From NCBI RefSeq assembly GCF_003460605.1, contig NZ_QTVN01000008.1, positions 1 to 64,000 of the forward strand: a stretch of 64,000 nucleotides of DNA, written 5' to 3'. The notes below the pieces were generated by a model that was not told the origin of the DNA, did no database searches, and was given only the letters and a program-made list of their open reading frames with translations. Below, piece by piece: positions 59,798-64,000 of this stretch (positions are counted from its first letter, which is position 1; every line of letters begins with the position of its first letter). This DNA is from Ruminococcus sp. AF31-8BH. Its GTDB lineage: Bacteria; Bacillota; Clostridia; Lachnospirales; Lachnospiraceae. The translations under genes were made by a program, and so were the position numbers.

Positions 59798-61105
59798 ATG
59801 AAACGCTTTGCATTGGAAAAATTAAAAGAGTGGAAAACCAAACCAAACAGAAAACCTTTGATTATCCGGGGTGCCAGGCAAGTGGGAAAAACATGGCTGA
59901 TGAAAGAGTTTGGAAGAACCTGTTTTGAGAATGTTGCTTATGTAAATTTTGATAGTAATACAAGAATGCAGCAAGTGTTTGAAGGGGAAATCAGCATAGA
60001 GAGAATTGTGCTGGCAATCAGTGCGGAAACAGGAATCTCTATTGATGCCCAAAATACACTGCTGATATTTGATGAAGTGCAGGAAGTTCCAAAGGCATTA
60101 TCTTCCTTAAAATATTTTTGTGAGAATGCACCTGAATATGCAATCGTGGCAGCTGGTTCCCTTCTTGGTGTAGCACTGCACAAAGGAACGTCTTTCCCGG
60201 TTGGTAAAGTGGATTTTATGGATTTACATCCGTTAACATTTCAGGAATTTCTATGTGCTCTGGGAGAAGAACGTTTTGTAGAAATTCTGCAGGGACCAGA
60301 TACCGATATGGTGACTATGTTCAAGTCCAAGTATATAGATCGGTTACGGGAGTACTATTATGTAGGAGGTATGCCGGAAGTAGTACAGACATATGCGGAA
60401 ACCAAAGATTTTAACCGTGTCAGAGAGATACAGAAGAACCTTTTGAACTATTATCAGCAGGATTTTTCGAAACATGCTGAAATTTCTTTAGTTCCAAGGC
60501 TAAATCTGGTGTGGAATTCAATTCCTATGCAGCTTGCAAAGGAAAATAAAAAGTACATTTATGGACAGGTGCGGAAAGGTGCCAGAGCGAAAGACTTTGA
60601 GTTGGCAATACAATGGCTCTTGGATTGCGGACTTATTCATAAGGTACAGAGGGCAGGGAAAGCTGCACTTCCGCTGAAGGCATATCTGGATTTGGATGTT
60701 TTTAAAATGTATCTCCTGGATGTGGGGCTGTTGATGGCCATGACAGACATAAACGCGCAGGTAATTATTGATGGAAATCGTATCTTTACAGAATTTAAAG
60801 GTGCATTAACAGAACAGTATGTTTTACAACAACTGGTCGCACTGGATTGTATAGAGCCATACTATTATTCTGCAGCAAATTCCAGTGGAGAAATTGACTT
60901 TCTCTTACAGGGAAGAACCTCTATTGTTCCATTGGAAGTAAAGGCAGAAGAAAATTTACGGGCAAAAAGTCTTAAAGCTTTTTGTGAAAAATATAAGCCG
61001 AAATACGCAGTAAGAACATCAATGTCGGATTATCGGAGACAGGAATGGATGACCAACATTCCTTTGTACAATATTGATAGAATTAGAGAATATTTGGAAA
61101 AATAA
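59798..61105 (+). CDS. AAA_14 / DUF4143 ATPase
   Basis: The 435-residue protein has Walker A GARQVGKT (25-32), Walker B LLIFDEVQEVP, sensor region AAGSLLGVAL and a C-terminal DUF4143 domain with EIDFLLQGRTSIVPLEVKAEENL, a nuclease-like D-x(n)-E-x-K arrangement. The family is widespread, often many copies per genome, with unknown role. GGGGAGGG precedes the ATG. Monocistronic. Confidence 0.9.
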   Translation: MKRFALEKLKEWKTKPNRKPLIIRGARQVGKTWLMKEFGRTCFENVAYVNFDSNTRMQQVFEGEISIERIVLAISAETGISIDAQNTLLIFDEVQEVPKALSSLKYFCENAPEYAIVAAGSLLGVALHKGTSFPVGKVDFMDLHPLTFQEFLCALGEERFVEILQGPDTDMVTMFKSKYIDRLREYYYVGGMPEVVQTYAETKDFNRVREIQKNLLNYYQQDFSKHAEISLVPRLNLVWNSIPMQLAKENKKYIYGQVRKGARAKDFELAIQWLLDCGLIHKVQRAGKAALPLKAYLDLDVFKMYLLDVGLLMAMTDINAQVIIDGNRIFTEFKGALTEQYVLQQLVALDCIEPYYYSAANSSGEIDFLLQGRTSIVPLEVKAEENLRAKSLKAFCEKYKPKYAVRTSMSDYRRQEWMTNIPLYNIDRIREYLEK

Positions 61106-61133
61106 TTCATGAAGGCAAGGTGAAAAGCGAGCT

Positions 61134-61165
61134 GGGATTTCGAAATCCTGGCTCGTTTTTTTGTG
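61134..61165 (+). terminator. Terminator after the DUF4143 gene
   Basis: AGCGAGCTGGGATTTC pairs with GAAATCCTGGCTCG, followed by T7. Confidence 0.88.
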
Positions 61166-61210
61166 GTGAAAATAGAAAAAACTTTGGTAAAAATTCCCAC
61201 AAATATATAA

Positions 61211-61280
61211 AGAAAAAAAAGAAACGAGCTGGCCGCTTGAGCAATAGCTGTACGGTTGTAAAACTCGTTTCTTTTTTTAT
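61211..61280. terminator. Bidirectional terminator before guanine deaminase end
   Basis: AAGAAACGAG (61219-61228) and CTCGTTTCTT (61264-61273) flank a 35-nt loop; A8 on the left and T8 on the right. It probably ends the minus-strand guanine deaminase transcript. Confidence 0.7.
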
Positions 61281-61319
61281 ATTATCAATATTTAATAAAA
61301 TGTCAAGATGTTTTGAATG

Positions 61320-62648
61320 TTAAATTACCTTCCGTCCCTGCACATACTTTCCGACCAGATTCCGGTCATCGGACAGGTAGACCAGTCGCTCCAGTCGATC
61401 GCGGGTGGAGATTTCCTGGGGGTGGCGGATGTTGTGGTCGTCCAGGATCATAGCGTCGAATTCGTAGCCTTTCTCGAAGCTTCCTACTTTTCCGAAGAAG
61501 GAACCGCCGCCGATGGTGGCCATGTAAAAGGCCTCTTCCAGAGTGACAGGAGCCAGGTTCTGGTCCATTAATCTCCAGCGGAGCTTGGATACCTGGATGG
61601 TGTCGGCGATGGCGCGGAACATGGAGAGGGAGAAACCTCCAGCAACGTCAGTGCCAAGGCCTACGTGAAGGCCCATGTCCAGATAACGGCGGATTGGCGC
61701 GATGCCGGACGCAATGTCGGTATTGGATTCCGGACAGTGAGCAATGTAAACACCCTGATCCTTGATCATCTGAATTTCCTCGTCTGTGGAGTGGACGCAG
61801 TGCGCCATAATTGTGGGGCAGGAATTGCTGTTTGCGGACGCTGCTGTGTAATCAAGTTCGCTTTCTGCATTTTTCGTTCCGAACAGTCCAAACATGTCAT
61901 AAGCGTCCCCATAAAATCGGCTGGTTGGGCAAAGCTCCTTCACCCATGCGATTTCCCCGAAATTCTCAGACAGGTGTGACTGCACAGGAACGTGATATTC
62001 TTTCTGAATTTTACCAAGTTCCGTCATCAGTTCGTCCGTACAGGATGGGGTAAAACGTGGAGTAAGAATGGGGTAAGTGTGGTCGTAACGTCTCTTAATA
62101 TCTTCCAGCCACTGACGGGTATCCGCCGCAGATGCCTGCGCACTTTCCTCCTGAAGCTCCGGTGAGCCGTTGCGGTCCATATTTACTTTTCCAACCATAG
62201 TTGCCAGACCGCTTTCCTCCAGCATATCCATAAGAAGTTCGGTAGCCGGACGGTGCAGGGTGGCGAAAATGCAGGCTCTTGTGGTAAAGCTGTGCTTCAG
62301 ATCATCTACAAAAATAGAGTAGGCTTTTTTCGCATAAGAAAGATCCGCATAACGTGCTTCCTGTGGGAAGGTAATGGTATTCAGCCAGTCCAGAAGTTCC
62401 AGATCCATTCCGGTTCCCCGGTAAGCGTACTGGGGAGCATGAAGATGCAAGTCTGTAAATCCCGGGATAATCAGGCGGTTGCCCAGATCTTCCACTGGAA
62501 CATCCTTATATTCTTCTGGAAGCTGGGAAAAAACACCTGCGCAGATGCCGTTTTCACAGACCACATAGGAGTCCTCCATGAAAACCATTTCGCGCTGATT
62601 CTTGCTGTAACAGATCATACCTTTTAAAGCAAACAATTCTTTTTTCAT
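61320..62648 (-). CDS. guaD: Guanine deaminase
   Basis: The 442-residue amidohydrolase converts guanine to xanthine and ammonia. Seen: PGFTDLHLHAPQYAYRG (metal HxH and substrate Gln), SHLSEN, HCVH, AHCPESNTDI and GLGTDVAGG with the metal Asp. Length is normal. ATG 62648 has GGAAAGGATGG upstream; a longer frame to 62681 has no support. A purine riboswitch with a possible terminator lies in the leader (62735-62846), which links expression to purine level. Confidence 0.93.
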   Translation of the reverse strand: MKKELFALKGMICYSKNQREMVFMEDSYVVCENGICAGVFSQLPEEYKDVPVEDLGNRLIIPGFTDLHLHAPQYAYRGTGMDLELLDWLNTITFPQEARYADLSYAKKAYSIFVDDLKHSFTTRACIFATLHRPATELLMDMLEESGLATMVGKVNMDRNGSPELQEESAQASAADTRQWLEDIKRRYDHTYPILTPRFTPSCTDELMTELGKIQKEYHVPVQSHLSENFGEIAWVKELCPTSRFYGDAYDMFGLFGTKNAESELDYTAASANSNSCPTIMAHCVHSTDEEIQMIKDQGVYIAHCPESNTDIASGIAPIRRYLDMGLHVGLGTDVAGGFSLSMFRAIADTIQVSKLRWRLMDQNLAPVTLEEAFYMATIGGGSFFGKVGSFEKGYEFDAMILDDHNIRHPQEISTRDRLERLVYLSDDRNLVGKYVQGRKVI

Positions 62649-62734
62649 ATCAAACCATCCTTTCCGCGACAGAAGTGCCAAGCATAATGGGAAGAAGTTT
62701 TTGGCTGTGCAGTTTCAGTCAAAGCCAGACCAAT

Positions 62735-62846
62735 AAAAAACCACCCGCAATATGTTACACCTGCACACCTCCTCGCATGCAGCTTATAGACAACTATTAG
62801 GGTAGTTGGTAGAAACGTCCAACCGGATTATGGACATATATAAGCG
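62735..62846 (-). promoter_or_regulatory. Purine (guanine-type) riboswitch in the guaD leader
   Basis: Minus strand, 62846 to 62782: P1 GCTTATA/TATAAGC, P2 TGTCCA/TGGACG with a 7-nt L2 (AATCCGG), the invariant J2/3 TTTCTACC, P3 CAACTA/TAGTTG, and J3/1 TCTAT, whose C is the guanine-specifying base. L3 is CCCTAA, one base shorter than in typical purine aptamers. Downstream, GGGTGGT (62746-62740) precedes six T and can pair with ACTACCC (62806-62800) inside P3/L3. So terminator and aptamer look mutually exclusive, predicting an ON switch. Confidence 0.85.
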
Positions 62847-62980
62847 TTCGCTGTTTTGTTTTTATAACTTTATTGTACACAGAATTGCATGCCAAATCAA
62901 GAAAAATTTCACAAATGTTCGCCATATTTTCATACCATTGTCACAGAATTTGGTATATAATGAAGTAAAATTACGGAGGT

Positions 62981-63054
62981 GATTTTACGCTACGCAAACG
63001 GAGCGAAGCGGAGTTCGCGGTTCCCGTCACGGAAGCGATTTTACGCTACGCAAA
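62981..63054 (+). repeat. 18-bp direct repeat flanking a 38-bp insert before the thioesterase gene
   Basis: GATTTTACGCTACGCAAA occurs at 62981-62998 and 63037-63054. The first copy follows GGAGGT, the second precedes the AAAGGAG actually used. The insert contains GCGAAGCGGAG. Confidence 0.75.
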
Positions 63055-63073
63055 AAAAGGAGATTGACATCAT

Positions 63074-63784
63074 ATGAGCTACAGCTTTAAAGGCCGTGTT
63101 AGATACAGTGAAATAGGAGAGAACGGATGCCTGACCCTGCCGGGGATTCAGGATTATTATCAGGATTGCTGCACATTCCAGTCTGAAAGCATTGGACAGG
63201 GAATGGAGGTTCTTGAGAATCGCCAGAGAGCCTGGGTACTTTCTTCCTGGCAGATCATAGTGGAACGCTATCCCAAGATGGGTGAATCCATCATTGCCAC
63301 CACAGCCCCATATGGTTTCAAGGGCTTCCTGGGAATGCGTAACTTTACCCTGGAAACAGAAGATGGGGAGCGTTTATCCTGGGCGAACAGCATCTGGACA
63401 AATATTGACACCCAGACCGGGCTGCCGGCACGCCTTACAGATGAAGATACCAGAGGCTATGTGCTGGATGAGAAACTGGACATGGATTATGCTCCGCGCA
63501 AAATTGCATTGCCGGAGAACATGACTGCGGAAGAACCCTTTGCTATTCAGAAGCACCATCTGGACACCCATCATCATGTAAACAACTGCCAGTATATCCG
63601 CATGGCAGCAGATTATCTGCCGGAGGGCTTTGTGATCCGTCAGATGAGAGCGGAGTACAAGAAACAGGCACTGCTGGGAGATATTTTTTACCCGTCAGTG
63701 AAGCAGGAAACCGGGAAAGTTACCGTCGCCCTTTCCACAGAAGGCGGCGAACCCTACGCTGTGGTAGAATTTACAGAAGCCTGA
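63074..63784 (+). CDS. Acyl-ACP thioesterase (FatA/FatB type)
   Basis: The 236-residue enzyme has two hot-dog halves. N-half: GCLTLPGIQDYYQDCCTFQS, WVLSSWQIIVERYP. C-half: TNIDTQTGLPARL, DTHHHVNNCQYIRMA with the catalytic Asn/His region, AEYKKQALLGD. It releases free fatty acids from acyl-ACP in the cytoplasm. AAAGGAG lies 9 bp before the ATG. Just upstream there is a duplicated 18-bp sequence with a displaced ribosome site. Monocistronic as far as can be seen. Confidence 0.9.
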   Translation: MSYSFKGRVRYSEIGENGCLTLPGIQDYYQDCCTFQSESIGQGMEVLENRQRAWVLSSWQIIVERYPKMGESIIATTAPYGFKGFLGMRNFTLETEDGERLSWANSIWTNIDTQTGLPARLTDEDTRGYVLDEKLDMDYAPRKIALPENMTAEEPFAIQKHHLDTHHHVNNCQYIRMAADYLPEGFVIRQMRAEYKKQALLGDIFYPSVKQETGKVTVALSTEGGEPYAVVEFTEA

Positions 63785-63980
63785 TTTCTATATATTGCCA
63801 ATTGTATTGCCAGGCAGAGAAAAATTTTGCAGCCAGGCTGAAACATAATAGGAACAGACCGCTGGCTATTTTACAGCCAATAATGAAACAGTACCGGAAA
63901 TATACAAAATACAAGTGGAAATACGTCTGTACAAGTGATATAGTATAGATAATAGTATACGTGCAAAGGAGGACACAACT
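63785..63980. other. Intergenic with likely promoter of the next gene
   Basis: AT-rich sequence with several TATA-like -10 candidates (TATAGTATAGATAATAGTATAC, within 63938-63960). No gene seen. Confidence 0.4.
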
Positions 63981-64000
63981 ATGCTGGAGAAATTAAAAGA
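63981..64000 (+). CDS. Start of a further gene (cut by the window)
   Basis: ATG 63981 follows AAAGGAGGA by 7 bp and encodes MLEKLK before the window ends. Nothing can be said about function. Confidence 0.6.

Overview
The window looks like chromosome of an anaerobic, spore-forming, gut-type Firmicute, most likely a Lachnospiraceae member (Blautia-like). This is inference from gene content: sporulation genes (SpoIID, SpoIIQ-like, SpoVT), strong AGGAGG-type ribosome sites, several GHKL/LytTR two-component remnants, a large glycan-use operon with sugar ABC transporter, and tRNA genes without encoded CCA. No phage, plasmid or CRISPR array was seen.

Layout. 1-560: tRNA cluster (Tyr partial, Thr, fMet, Phe, Lys) closed by a terminator. 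0.6-9.5 kb: secreted glycerophosphodiesterase, a DUF3343-YedF sulfur/selenium-type pair divergent from a BlaI/BlaR1-like sensor pair, a serine hydrolase, a small repeat protein and a membrane metallophosphoesterase. 9.6-15.0 kb: SpoIID, a degenerate SpoIIQ-like protein, GIY-YIG protein, a MITE-like element, hemolysin III, SpoVT and a VanY-like peptidase. 15.1-19.1 kb: de novo NAD synthesis (nadB-nadC-niaR on the minus strand, nadA divergent, with a palindromic operator over the promoters); pncB for nicotinate salvage is at 34.2 kb. 19.1-22.5 kb: CAT-like acetyltransferase and a large CAP-domain secreted protein. 22.6-28.6 kb: LysR regulator, flavodoxin and CMD-cupin protein, a ketopantoate-reductase-like and Fe-S aldo/keto reductase pair, GNAT and thymidine kinase.

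28.6-36.3 kb is a gene graveyard. A hybrid histidine kinase, a LytTR regulator, a GH3 enzyme, two aldo/keto reductases, a nucleotidyltransferase-like gene and an AraC regulator all survive only as pieces joined by internal deletions, at least two of them across short repeated motifs. Intact genes (DUF2798 protein, esterase, tRNA-Gln, pncB) lie among them. The same kind of damage recurs at 55.7-58.2 kb (AgrC/AgrA-type pair and a glycoside hydrolase tail).

39.8-55.7 kb is the main functional block: an AraC regulator fused to a GH39 glycosidase domain, transcribed divergently from a nine-gene operon: sugar ABC ATPase, permease 1, secreted SGNH esterase, binding protein, permease 2, GH3 (NagZ-like), GH78 rhamnosidase, beta-phosphoglucomutase and a DUF5060/apiosidase-like enzyme. 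It reads as capture, de-esterification and breakdown of a rhamnose-containing glycan, possibly with phosphorolysis feeding the phosphoglucomutase.

58.4-64.0 kb: COG0523 GTPase, DUF4143 ATPase preceded by three 33-bp repeats, guanine deaminase preceded by a purine riboswitch, acyl-ACP thioesterase and the start of one further gene. Start sites given here were chosen by ribosome-binding site and family alignment by eye; no database search was possible.
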